Below the pieces are notes generated by a model, which did not search any database, had not been told where the DNA came from, and saw only the letters and a program-made list of their open reading frames with translations. Positions 1 through 6,904 of a stretch of DNA of 31,604 nucleotides are shown in pieces (position 1 is the first letter of the stretch; each line of letters starts with the position of its first letter). A program made the translations under genes and the position numbers. The DNA is from a virus, in the IMG/VR virus record IMGVR_UViG_3300042090_001707, positions 1 through 31,604 of that record; one strand, written 5' to 3'.

Positions 1-93
1 CCGAATGAGCCGTTCCCGACACCTCACCTCAAGGCACTGGTGCAGGCTTGTGAAAAAAGGCCGGAGCAACGCAATTCCCGCGTAGCGGGTTAG
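1..93 (+). CDS. C-terminal end of an unidentified plus-strand ORF (partial)
   Basis: Frame 1 is open from the window edge to a TAG at 91-93 and gives about 30 residues of mixed, protein-like composition (ending ...RNSRVAG). It could be the tail of a gene that begins outside the window. It points toward the phage late operon and so would not belong to it. The fragment is too short to identify, and chance openness over 90 bases of GC-rich DNA is quite possible. Confidence 0.25.
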   Translation, partial: PNEPFPTPHLKALVQACEKRPEQRNSRVAG

Positions 94-102
94 TACAATG
101 GG

Positions 103-126
103 CCTTATGCCGATGTCGGCATAAGG
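103..126. repeat. 11-bp perfect inverted repeat with 2-bp centre
   Basis: The left arm CCTTATGCCGA (103-113) and right arm TCGGCATAAGG (116-126) are exact reverse complements around TG. No T-tract follows, so it is a poor rho-independent terminator. The compact palindrome resembles a recombinase or dimeric-regulator site. It sits exactly where the coding-like DUF3489-type fragment begins, which suggests an element boundary, but that is inference. Confidence 0.6.
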
Positions 127-236
127 CGCATTCCGTCCGCGGCTTCATCTCCACGCTGGGCAGCAAGCACGGCTACACGATCACCAGCACGCGCCGCGAG
201 ACCGATAAAGCGCGCTGCTACTCGATCGCCAAGTAA
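126..236 (+). pseudogene. C-terminal fragment of a DUF3489-like gene
   Basis: The frame ending at TAA 234-236 encodes roughly AHSVRGFISTLGSKHGYTI followed by a Thr/Arg-rich stretch and CYSIAK. This resembles the winged-helix-like C-terminus of DUF3489 proteins, which typically read HxVRGxL...KKxGxxIxS...YxI. There is no start codon, the frame loses coding character at the inverted repeat, and an in-frame TGA lies at 51-53. The 5' part therefore appears to be missing. DUF3489 genes are often found beside mobile-element recombinases. The family match is by eye only. Confidence 0.4.
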
Positions 237-257
237 CAGGCTCCTGTAAACGCGAAG

Positions 258-285
258 AGAGCCCGGCATCGGCGCCGGGCTCTTT
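258..285 (+). terminator. Rho-independent-type hairpin between converging genes
   Basis: AGAGCCCGGC (258-267) pairs perfectly with GCCGGGCTCT (274-283) around a 6-base loop and is followed by TTTGT on the plus strand. It lies between the plus-strand fragment ending at 236 and the last minus-strand phage gene ending at 312. It probably terminates plus-strand transcription and may also stop the late operon from the other side, where the T-tract is poorer. Confidence 0.6.
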
Positions 286-311
286 GTCATTCAGGATGTC
301 CGCACTGCGCG

Positions 312-767
312 CTAATACAACTGGCTGGCGCTCAGTGCATAGGCGTAGGAGAAGCTCGAACACGTCGGCGTCGTCATGTTGACGACGATCGGGTCCGCGG
401 TAGATGTGAACAGCAGCAGCGGTCCGATGATGGACTGACTCCCCAGGTTCGATCCGCTCGCCGGCGTTCCAGCGAGCGACGCGAACGGAATGCTGATCGC
501 GGTGTAGGAGTTTGAGCCCGTCGGATCAGTCCAGAGGAACTGGGCGGAAAGCGAACCTGCACTGCAGCCGGCCGCCGTTACGACTTTGAGCGCGCTGGAA
601 ATCAGCCAGACGTGCAGGTTCGCGTCTGGCGGTGTGACGAGTGGGGAGCCCACCACGGAGCTCGTGGCGATGCCGGCCAGCGTCGTCTGGGGTGCGACCC
701 ACGTGGTCTGTGCTGCCAATGGCAGCGCGAGCAGAGCGAACAGTGCGATAAAGATGAGTCTTTTCAT
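312..767 (-). CDS. Secreted or appendage protein, paralogue of the neighbouring fibre C-terminus
   Basis: A 151-residue protein with an N-terminal signal peptide: basic MKRL, a hydrophobic core and a likely cleavage after ALPLAAQ. The mature part follows the same pattern as the last ~110 residues of the 911-residue protein encoded just upstream. Both have a Cys, a G-T/S-L motif, WTD followed by G-A/S-NSY-S/T, an IS motif, a second Cys near the end and a terminal Y-x-x-SA motif. The two Cys could pair in an oxidising compartment. It starts 2 bases after the stop of that gene, so the two are probably co-translated. It is the last gene of the late operon. Function is unknown; a receptor-binding tip or shed decoy domain is possible. 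Confidence 0.75.
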   Translation of the reverse strand: MKRLIFIALFALLALPLAAQTTWVAPQTTLAGIATSSVVGSPLVTPPDANLHVWLISSALKVVTAAGCSAGSLSAQFLWTDPTGSNSYTAISIPFASLAGTPASGSNLGSQSIIGPLLLFTSTADPIVVNMTTPTCSSFSYAYALSASQLY

Positions 768-769
768 GG

Positions 770-3505
770 TTAGCCAATCCTCGCTGCGGACACAAAGTAG
801 TCAAACGAGACGGTCGAGCAACCGGTGGGAACAGAGATGGCGTAGGTCGCCGGCGTGGTCGATTTCTGGATGATGGTGGCCTGGAACGTGTAGCTCCCAT
901 TCATCGCCGTACCGCTCGCAACAGCATTCGAGACGCTGGTAGCTGCCACGCTGATCGGGCTGTAGCTGTTCGCGCCCCTCGCGTCGGTCCATGCAATCGT
1001 CATCGCAAGAGTGCCAGTCCCGGAGCCGCACGACCAGGTGGACGTGGGCGTGATCGTGCCCGTGATGATCCACACCTGCTGTAAGGCTGATCCAGGCGCG
1101 GTGAAGAGGTTCGTCGCGGAAACTGCCACCGCCTTCCCGGACTCCCCGGACGTGAAATGTGTGGGCATGACGCCCAGCTTGCTGCTGCCCGGTCCTGAGC
1201 CGCCGTTGCTGTCGTAGACCTCCATCACGGACGGTGTGCTGGATGCGCCAAAGCCGTGAGAGGGCGCGTTGGTGCGGTTAAGAACACCATCTGATGTGCT
1301 TGTATATGCAGCTCCGGGCTGCACAGTAATAGCTCCACCCGTTCCGCTGGTGAGCTTGTGATTCGCAGTCAGCGTTTGGCCAAAGGAAATGTTGAGAAGA
1401 GCGTAGCTTGTGCTGCCCCGCCGATAGTTAAACGTGGGGCTGCTGGAGTCGATAATCCAGATGTCACCACTGGCTGGAGACGTCGGAGCGGCTGCCATCG
1501 GGAGTACGTTGATTCCTGCCGTGGCAGTGCTGGACTGGAAGGTTTGCTTCATGCCAGCAGCGAACGTGTTCGCAGCTCCGGTGTCTGCGAAGGTGCCGGT
1601 TGGGGCGGCCAGCGAGGTTCCCCAGGCTGATCCAGTGGACACCGGAATGCCGGCGCTCGGGTATGTCATGCCTCCGCCGCCTGCGGAGCACGTCCCGTCG
1701 CCCTTCATGAAAGACGATCCACAGCTAGCCCAGAGAGCAGCGATGTCAGCAGCTACAGCCGCGGAGAATCCGCCAGAGCCGTTCCCCTTGAGCGGGACGC
1801 TGCCCGTCGTCTGAGGTGCGTAACTGAGCGCAGGAATCCAGCCGGGCGCCAGAGTCCCGGCACTGCCCGCCATCGGGATTGCATTGGCCGCCGGCGTCAC
1901 CGTCGCCACAGGATCGGAGCCGCCGTACTGGTGGCTCGCAGCATGGGCTGAGGGTGCGAATGTCGAAGGGACGCCAGAGAGCGATGCCCATGGCCAGGTC
2001 GTGGGCTTGTTCAGGATCTGGGAGAGCCCAGAGGCAGAGGACCAGTCCGAGTTAACCTGCGCTGCCGGGATCGTGGGCTTGTTGAGGATCACGCCCAGAC
2101 CGCTGGAAGCGTTCCAGTCAGACTGCACCTGTGCAGCCGGGATCGTGGGCTTGTTGCTGAGATCCGCATAGCTGCCGGAAGTCGCGACAGTGGCGAATGT
2201 CGGCCACGTTCCAGGCGCCCCAGTGATGGGCACCTGGTAGAGTCCGGCCATCGCGCTCAGAACGCGGGCCGTGGTGAAGTAGAGATTCCCGCTTTCCGTG
2301 ATTTGCGCCGTCGTGGCCGGGATCGTGGGCTTGTTCAGGATCACGCCCATGCCGGTGGAAGCATTCCAGTCAGACTGCACTTGGGCAGCCGGGATGGTGG
2401 GCTTATTGCTGAGATCCGCATAGCTTCCAGATGTCGCGACCGTAGCGAAAGACGGAACGCCGGACAGGGACGCCCATGGCCACGTCACAGGCCACGTGCT
2501 GGGCGCGCCCGTGATCGGTGCCTGGTACAGTCCCGCCATCGCGCTCAGGACGCGGGCGGGGGTGAAGTACAGATTTCCGCTCTCTGCGATTTGCGCCGTC
2601 GTGGCCGGGATCGCAGGCTTATTCAGGATTACGCCCAGGCCGCTGGAAGCGTTCCAGTCGCTCTGCACCTGCGCTGCTGGAATTGTCGGCTTGTTGCTGA
2701 GATCGCTGTAATTCCCACTGGTGGCGACGATGGCGAAGCTCGGCCAGGTCGTCGGGGCGCCGGCGATCGCCGCCTGAAAGTAGCTCGCGGGTTTCTGTGC
2801 CGCGCTACCCAGGATCTGATCCAGCGCGCCGGAAATGCCAGAGCCGAGCCAGGTCAACGGCGTCTGGTACAGCCCAGCCATCGCGGTCTGGACTCGGATA
2901 GGTGTGAAGTACAGGCTTCCGCCTTCCGTGACCAGATCAGTGGTGAAGTCACCAGCCTGCGCCGCAACGGCGCCGGAACGTCCGAATACAGAAGAAACCG
3001 ATACAGAGACGCTTGCAGGAATAGCTGGCGCCCACGATGCACCGCTCCACGTAGGCACCTGGCCCACAGCCGTACCGGACGGCATCTGGTTCCAGTTGAG
3101 CTGCATCGACGCCGGGATCTGTGTGTTCCGTTCGATCGCAGCAACCGTCGTGGTCGTCGGCGAACTGGGGATCGCCCAAAACGCCGGCGCGCGGTTATGG
3201 CTCTGGCTCTGGCTGTAATAGATCACGTTGTAGTCGTAGCCAGGCGTGCACGAGGCCAGCGCGTAAAGCTGAATGGCAGGGATGCTCACGCCATTGGTGA
3301 CGGTGTAATCCTGTGCGGACGCCTGGATTTTCACACCGCCGCAAATGACGCCGGGATTGCTGACAGTGATGTGGCCCGACCACGGAGTGCCGTTGGGGTT
3401 GTTAATGGGGCCGTTGACAGTCACCAGCGTGGGCTGTGCAAAGAGCGCGCCGGCCGCCAACAGAAGGGAGATGAACGTCTTAAGAAACGGTATGAATTTG
3501 GGCAT
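770..3505 (-). CDS. Large repetitive tail-fibre-like protein with signal peptide
   Basis: A 911-residue protein. The start is ATG at 3505, preceded by GAGG at good spacing; a longer in-frame ATG at 3640 would overlap the upstream gene and lacks support. The N-terminus (MPKFIPFLKTF, then a Leu/Ala core ending LFAQ) is a Sec-type signal peptide. The middle carries three ~90-residue repeats built around SNKPTIPAAQVQSDWNAS, VILNKP and GNLYFTPARVLSAMAGLYQ, a repeat style seen in phage fibre and collar proteins. The C-terminal ~110 residues form a domain repeated in the next gene. It is Gly/Ser/Thr-rich with little Lys, as expected for a beta-rich trimeric fibre. Its place at the far end of the late operon and its signal peptide are unusual for a virion protein. 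Confidence 0.75.
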   Translation of the reverse strand: MPKFIPFLKTFISLLLAAGALFAQPTLVTVNGPINNPNGTPWSGHITVSNPGVICGGVKIQASAQDYTVTNGVSIPAIQLYALASCTPGYDYNVIYYSQSQSHNRAPAFWAIPSSPTTTTVAAIERNTQIPASMQLNWNQMPSGTAVGQVPTWSGASWAPAIPASVSVSVSSVFGRSGAVAAQAGDFTTDLVTEGGSLYFTPIRVQTAMAGLYQTPLTWLGSGISGALDQILGSAAQKPASYFQAAIAGAPTTWPSFAIVATSGNYSDLSNKPTIPAAQVQSDWNASSGLGVILNKPAIPATTAQIAESGNLYFTPARVLSAMAGLYQAPITGAPSTWPVTWPWASLSGVPSFATVATSGSYADLSNKPTIPAAQVQSDWNASTGMGVILNKPTIPATTAQITESGNLYFTTARVLSAMAGLYQVPITGAPGTWPTFATVATSGSYADLSNKPTIPAAQVQSDWNASSGLGVILNKPTIPAAQVNSDWSSASGLSQILNKPTTWPWASLSGVPSTFAPSAHAASHQYGGSDPVATVTPAANAIPMAGSAGTLAPGWIPALSYAPQTTGSVPLKGNGSGGFSAAVAADIAALWASCGSSFMKGDGTCSAGGGGMTYPSAGIPVSTGSAWGTSLAAPTGTFADTGAANTFAAGMKQTFQSSTATAGINVLPMAAAPTSPASGDIWIIDSSSPTFNYRRGSTSYALLNISFGQTLTANHKLTSGTGGAITVQPGAAYTSTSDGVLNRTNAPSHGFGASSTPSVMEVYDSNGGSGPGSSKLGVMPTHFTSGESGKAVAVSATNLFTAPGSALQQVWIITGTITPTSTWSCGSGTGTLAMTIAWTDARGANSYSPISVAATSVSNAVASGTAMNGSYTFQATIIQKSTTPATYAISVPTGCSTVSFDYFVSAARIG
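1965..2750 (-). repeat. Three in-frame tandem repeats within the fibre-like gene
   Basis: Three copies of a 230-280 bp unit run right to left and start near 2743, 2456 and 2203. Each encodes a version of FATVATSGSYADLSNKP followed by IPAAQVQSDWNAS and VILNKP. The first two also carry the GNLYFT...ARVLSAMAGLYQ segment, while the third is shortened. DNA similarity is high, for example the recurring ttgttgctgagatc and cagtcagactgcac strings, so copy number could change by recombination. Confidence 0.75.
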
Positions 3506-3512
3506 GTTTCCT

Positions 3513-3902
3513 CTACTGCTTGTGCAGCACCGCGACGAACAAGGCGAGCAGCAACGCACCGCAAGCCGCGCAGGCGACTCTGAGCCACATGGACAGCGAC
3601 TGTGTGCGCTCCATTGCAGTGCTGGCCTCCGCGCGGGCATCGTCCACCTTGTCGCGGATCTCCTTCAGCTCGCGATCGCGAATGTCGTTGATCTTGTTCC
3701 ATAGGTCGCGGCGATCTGCCGCACAATCGTCCAGCCGGCGCCGGGCCTCTGCTTGGAATTCACGCGTGCTCGTATGCCCCTCTGCCAGCTTTTCCATCGA
3801 GACCTTGATCTCGTTCACGCTGCTTTGCAGGCTGTCGATGCGCGTGATCAGCGTTGCCACGTGCCGGGAGATCTCCTGAATGCTTGGCGATTCTTCACTC
3901 AC
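3513..3902 (-). CDS. Coiled-coil protein with C-terminal membrane anchor
   Basis: A 129-residue protein from GTG at 3902, which has AAAGGA seven bases upstream. The same frame is open back to an ATG at 4103, which would add a Cys-containing N-terminus (CPFCDYPCW) and overlap the preceding gene by 14 bases, but no spaced ribosome site precedes it. Residues ~10-95 are heptad-like and charged (IDSLQSSVNEIKVSMEKLAE, RRRLDDCAADRRDLWNKIND). A single hydrophobic helix near the end (LRVACAACGALLLALFVAVL) would anchor it. Its position after the holin-like gene suggests an envelope or lysis-accessory role, but the family is not recognised. Confidence 0.65.
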   Translation of the reverse strand: MSEESPSIQEISRHVATLITRIDSLQSSVNEIKVSMEKLAEGHTSTREFQAEARRRLDDCAADRRDLWNKINDIRDRELKEIRDKVDDARAEASTAMERTQSLSMWLRVACAACGALLLALFVAVLHKQ

Positions 3903-4089
3903 GGTGATTTCCTTTGTAGGGTTCGTCCTGAAGGCAAGTCCCAGGGTTCCGCTCTGCTCAGCCAGGTCGCTCACATGCACACAGCCGCGCCAATTCACCC
4001 CGCCGAAAGCATCGGCGCTGACCCAGCATGGATAGTCGCAAAATGGACAAATTGGATGCGGCCCGGGCCGCCAGAGCGCGCTTGGCGGT

Positions 4090-4341
4090 TCAGCGGGTGG
4101 CATTCCCCGCGGGGGCGGTGCTGAGGATGCTCGATGGTAACGGGCTCTGCTTCAGGTAGGCGAAGACGGTCTTCAATGCGGAAAACACGAGCATGCCGGC
4201 GAGAGCTTCCCAGAAGCGCGAATCCCGCAGGAAACCCGGAGCCACTACGGCGGCGCCGAGCGCGACAGTGCCGGAATCTCCGAGTGCGGAAAGCACAGCG
4301 GCCAGCAGGCCGTGCAGCCAGAGACGCATGTTGCTGTTCAT
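4090..4341 (-). CDS. Small two-helix membrane protein, holin-like
   Basis: An 83-residue protein from ATG 4341 (AAAGG seven bases upstream); the longer in-frame start at 4386 lacks such a site. Two hydrophobic stretches are seen: residues ~6-32 (LWLHGLLAAVLSALGDSGTV onward, Ala/Val-rich) and ~47-62 (ALAGMLVFSALKTVFAYL). A short polar connector contains RDSRFW, and the tail is polar. Size and topology fit a class II-type phage holin, and it lies downstream of the tail genes. No endolysin is found beside it, so the role is inferred from size and topology only. Confidence 0.55.
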   Translation of the reverse strand: MNSNMRLWLHGLLAAVLSALGDSGTVALGAAVVAPGFLRDSRFWEALAGMLVFSALKTVFAYLKQSPLPSSILSTAPAGNATR

Positions 4342-4414
4342 CGTTAACCTTTCGGAGCGGGGCTGGACGCCCCGCCCAATCTGCATGGTTGTTTTGGGAT
4401 CGGTCGCCGCGGGC

Positions 4415-4738
4415 TTAGGCCGTGGCGCTGGCCGTCGGAGGCGTGGTCTTGTTGAACCAGCCCAGTTTGTTGAAGGCGTCGACCAGCGCGCTGGCGATCG
4501 AGGTCACGTACGTGGTGAGTTTGTCGATGGGCACCACCGATGCCACACTCTGTTCCGTCGTGTAGAGCGACTGCAGAGCGGCCTGCACGACGTTGAGTTT
4601 GGTCGCGCCGGTCTGGGCCGCGCTGTTGCCGGTCGCTCCAGCGACTTCCTGGAAGCCCTGTTCGAGCGCGGCGATGATGGACATGACGGTCGAGAGGATC
4701 GTCGGAATGATCTTGAGCCAAGTCAGAAATACAGTCAT
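4415..4738 (-). CDS. Small protein with N-terminal hydrophobic segment
   Basis: A 107-residue protein beginning at ATG 4738, with GGAG nine bases upstream. The first ~27 residues (MTVFLTWLKIIPTILSTVMS...) form a hydrophobic or amphipathic helix. The rest is Ala/Thr/Ser-rich and helical, and the last residues (KTTPPTASATA) look disordered. It lies between two other membrane-associated small proteins in the same operon. No family is recognised. A membrane-associated lysis accessory or virion protein is possible. Confidence 0.6.
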   Translation of the reverse strand: MTVFLTWLKIIPTILSTVMSIIAALEQGFQEVAGATGNSAAQTGATKLNVVQAALQSLYTTEQSVASVVPIDKLTTYVTSIASALVDAFNKLGWFNKTTPPTASATA

Positions 4739-4750
4739 GTGTTTGTTCTC

Positions 4751-5536
4751 CTATCGGACGGGAAATGTGAGCTTGAGCATGTCGAACGCCTTACTCACAA
4801 TGGTTTTCAGCATGCCCGCGCGCTCGCGCCACGGGCGAAGAGCGTCGTCGATCGACTCGGCGGCGCCATCGAGATGTCCACTCGTGCCAGCGATGTTGGC
4901 AATCGTGGTCTGAATGTTGTTGTCCTCGAGCAGCTTGGCGAAATCGTCCACCGCCCGGTCGAGGTCGGTCAGAGTTTGTTCAACCTTGGGCGAACCGGCG
5001 GCCAGCTGGTCGGCAGCCAGCTTGGTCAAACGGTCGATGTTGTCGAGCGATTCCTTGAGCGGCAGCAGCGTGGAGTTAGCGGTGATGAGGAACTGGTTCC
5101 CGGCCTTCACCGCCAAATCCGCATCGTCAAGCGCCGTGTTCAACCGCTGGCGCGTGTCGCGCACCAGCAGGCCCGTCTCATGGATGGAGGTCTGGAGTTC
5201 GGCGAGAACGCTGTGCGTATCGCGACGAACGTCCCTAAGGAAGGCCAATCCTTCCACCGCCGTGAGTTGCATTTGCCGCGAGGCCTGGTAGCTCTGGACC
5301 GATGCAGCCCTGATAACGCCCACAGTGGCAGTGGTTTGGGAAGGCAGGCACGCGCTGTTCTTGCGGCAGTCCGTGAGCCAGTCAAGTGCCCAGGCTGTAC
5401 TCGTGAGGCCCGGGCGCATCCCGTGCAGCAGGAGGCCCAGCTCGAACGCCGGCCAGCACAGCAACGTGCCCAGCACGAACCACGGGATGACCAGAACCAC
5501 ACGTGGGGTGCAGTGCTTGCGAGACCATTTGTTCAT
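4751..5536 (-). CDS. Membrane-anchored helical protein of unknown function
   Basis: A 261-residue protein with ATG at 5536 and a strong GGAGG eight bases upstream. The N-terminus has a transmembrane segment (residues ~12-38, VVLVIPWFVLGTLLCWPAF and on). A long helical region follows, with heptad-like patterns such as LAELQTSIHETGLLVRDTRQ and LDNIDRLTKLAADQLAAG up to ~residue 215. The architecture resembles single-anchor coiled-coil proteins of the cell envelope (DUF948 or MCE-like helical parts), but no signature motif is seen. It is the first gene after the tail hub gene, separated by 74 bases, and starts the block of small membrane proteins. Confidence 0.65.
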   Translation of the reverse strand: MNKWSRKHCTPRVVLVIPWFVLGTLLCWPAFELGLLLHGMRPGLTSTAWALDWLTDCRKNSACLPSQTTATVGVIRAASVQSYQASRQMQLTAVEGLAFLRDVRRDTHSVLAELQTSIHETGLLVRDTRQRLNTALDDADLAVKAGNQFLITANSTLLPLKESLDNIDRLTKLAADQLAAGSPKVEQTLTDLDRAVDDFAKLLEDNNIQTTIANIAGTSGHLDGAAESIDDALRPWRERAGMLKTIVSKAFDMLKLTFPVR

Positions 5537-5610
5537 GATGTTGCCTCCAAAAAGTGAGCTTGGTGGGCCGTAGTCAGCGGAGGATCAGCGGACCGGAGCG
5601 TCGCGACCGC

Positions 5611-6690
5611 CTATTTCGGTCGGGTTGCGGTAAGGCCCTTGCCCTGCCGGTAACCGGCAGCCTGCGTAAGGGTCTTCTGCGCTTCGATCTCGGTGATGTA
5701 GCCCGACTGATCGAGCGTGTGTTCCACGCGCACTGCAATCCACGCATGGTCGATCTCCGGCCGGAAGCCGGAGAGAATCAGCGGGCCTTCAGCACAGATC
5801 GCCGGATTGCCCTGCAGCGTGAGGCGGAGCAGTTCCGAGCCGCGATCCAGACGTTGCACCCTCGACGTGGCCGCAGCGAGCGCCTCGTTGCTGTTCGGGT
5901 ACTCGGCCGGATCCGTATCGACGGTGTCTTCCTCCGTGGCATCGTCCGAGACCGCTTCCACGTAGGTGTCCTGGCCAGCCTGCGGATCGTGGTAGCGCGC
6001 CCGGGCGCGCTTGTGCGAGCTGCGCCGGGTCAGTGTCGCCGCCCAGCGCAAGCAGTCGGTGGGCGCAATGTTCGTCGCTGGAATCGACTTGCCCGTGCCA
6101 CCCGACGGCGCGACCCCGGCGTTGTGCTGAAACACGATGATCTTGCCGCCCTGGATCTTCCAGCCGGCGTTCACCAGCTCCAGCAGCACGGAGAGGTATT
6201 CGTTGTCGCTCTGGCCGGTCTGCGCGCGGTGGGCGATCTGGATCGCACCGATGGTCGGATCGACCGCCGCGCCCAGGTTGTTGCGAGTAGCGATTTTGGC
6301 CACAATGCCGGTGATCGTCAGCCCGGTGTACGTGTCGGTGTTGCGGGCCTGGAGTCCGGAAATGCAGGTCGAGTTTGTATTCGCCACGGGCGCCGGCGTG
6401 TTGGCGCTGCGCGCCCGGAGCGTCAGGCGCCGGTCCGGTCCTTCCACTTCCAGCTCATCCACGATCCAGCGGCCCATCGCGGACAGGCCGGACTCCTTGT
6501 ATCCCAACGAGCACTCGATCATCGCGCCGAAGGGCGGCAGTACGATGGCCGCATCCCGGTCGTCGAGATCGATCTGCAACTGGTCGGAAGTCACACCCAC
6601 TTCGTCGGTGATGTGCAGCCGGATCAGGCGCGCCGCGATCTTCGATGTGAGATCGACATCGTTCGCTGTGATCCGAAATTGCGGAGTCAA
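5611..6690 (-). CDS. D: Baseplate hub / late control protein, P2 gpD family
   Basis: A 359-residue protein. The start is a TTG at 6690, one base after the gpX stop codon. The translated N-terminus (TPQFRITANDVDLTSKIAAR then LIRLHITDEVG) matches the usual start of the gpD family. This family forms the trimeric hub (T4 gp27-like) that carries the spike and caps the tail tube. Typical features include SDQLQIDLDDRD near residue 35-50, a strand-rich first half, and a closing segment ITEIEAQKTLTQAAGYRQGKG like other gpD tails. It is the last structural gene of the tail module, as in P2. Confidence 0.9.
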   Translation of the reverse strand: MTPQFRITANDVDLTSKIAARLIRLHITDEVGVTSDQLQIDLDDRDAAIVLPPFGAMIECSLGYKESGLSAMGRWIVDELEVEGPDRRLTLRARSANTPAPVANTNSTCISGLQARNTDTYTGLTITGIVAKIATRNNLGAAVDPTIGAIQIAHRAQTGQSDNEYLSVLLELVNAGWKIQGGKIIVFQHNAGVAPSGGTGKSIPATNIAPTDCLRWAATLTRRSSHKRARARYHDPQAGQDTYVEAVSDDATEEDTVDTDPAEYPNSNEALAAATSRVQRLDRGSELLRLTLQGNPAICAEGPLILSGFRPEIDHAWIAVRVEHTLDQSGYITEIEAQKTLTQAAGYRQGKGLTATRPK

Positions 6691-6691
6691 A

Positions 6692-6904
6692 TTAGTTCCA
6701 GAGCTTGACGGTCTGAATCTGCTGGGCCTGGTCGCTCAGGTCCGGAAGCGTGATGGCGATGCCCGCTGGCAAGAGCGGACCTTCGTCGGCGAGGCCGGGA
6801 TTCGCGGCCAGGATGGCCTCGGTGTAACCCGCTGTCGCGCCATAGACCTTGTAAGCGATCGCGTCGACCATGTCGTTCGCCTTGGTGGTGTACTGCTGCG
6901 GCAT
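6692..6904 (-). CDS. X: Tail protein X with LysM-like fold
   Basis: A 70-residue protein of the P2 gpX (phage tail protein X) family. The sequence reads YTTKANDMVDAIAYKVYG, then YTEAILAANPGL, then LLPAGIAITLPDL, the standard LysM-like pattern. Its ATG overlaps the stop of the upstream U gene by one base (TGATG). In contractile tails this small protein joins the tape measure/hub region. P2 itself places X elsewhere, while Mu-like and many prophage tails place it between U and D as here. Confidence 0.9.
   Translation of the reverse strand: MPQQYTTKANDMVDAIAYKVYGATAGYTEAILAANPGLADEGPLLPAGIAITLPDLSDQAQQIQTVKLWN

Noticed and set aside
2303-3583. 426-residue plus-strand frame
   Set aside because: Repeats seen there are the complement of the fibre repeats; amino-acid content is Arg-rich.
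4193-5557. 454-residue plus-strand frame
   Set aside because: Composition is Arg/Gly-rich; the minus strand has three genes with good ribosome sites and membrane segments.
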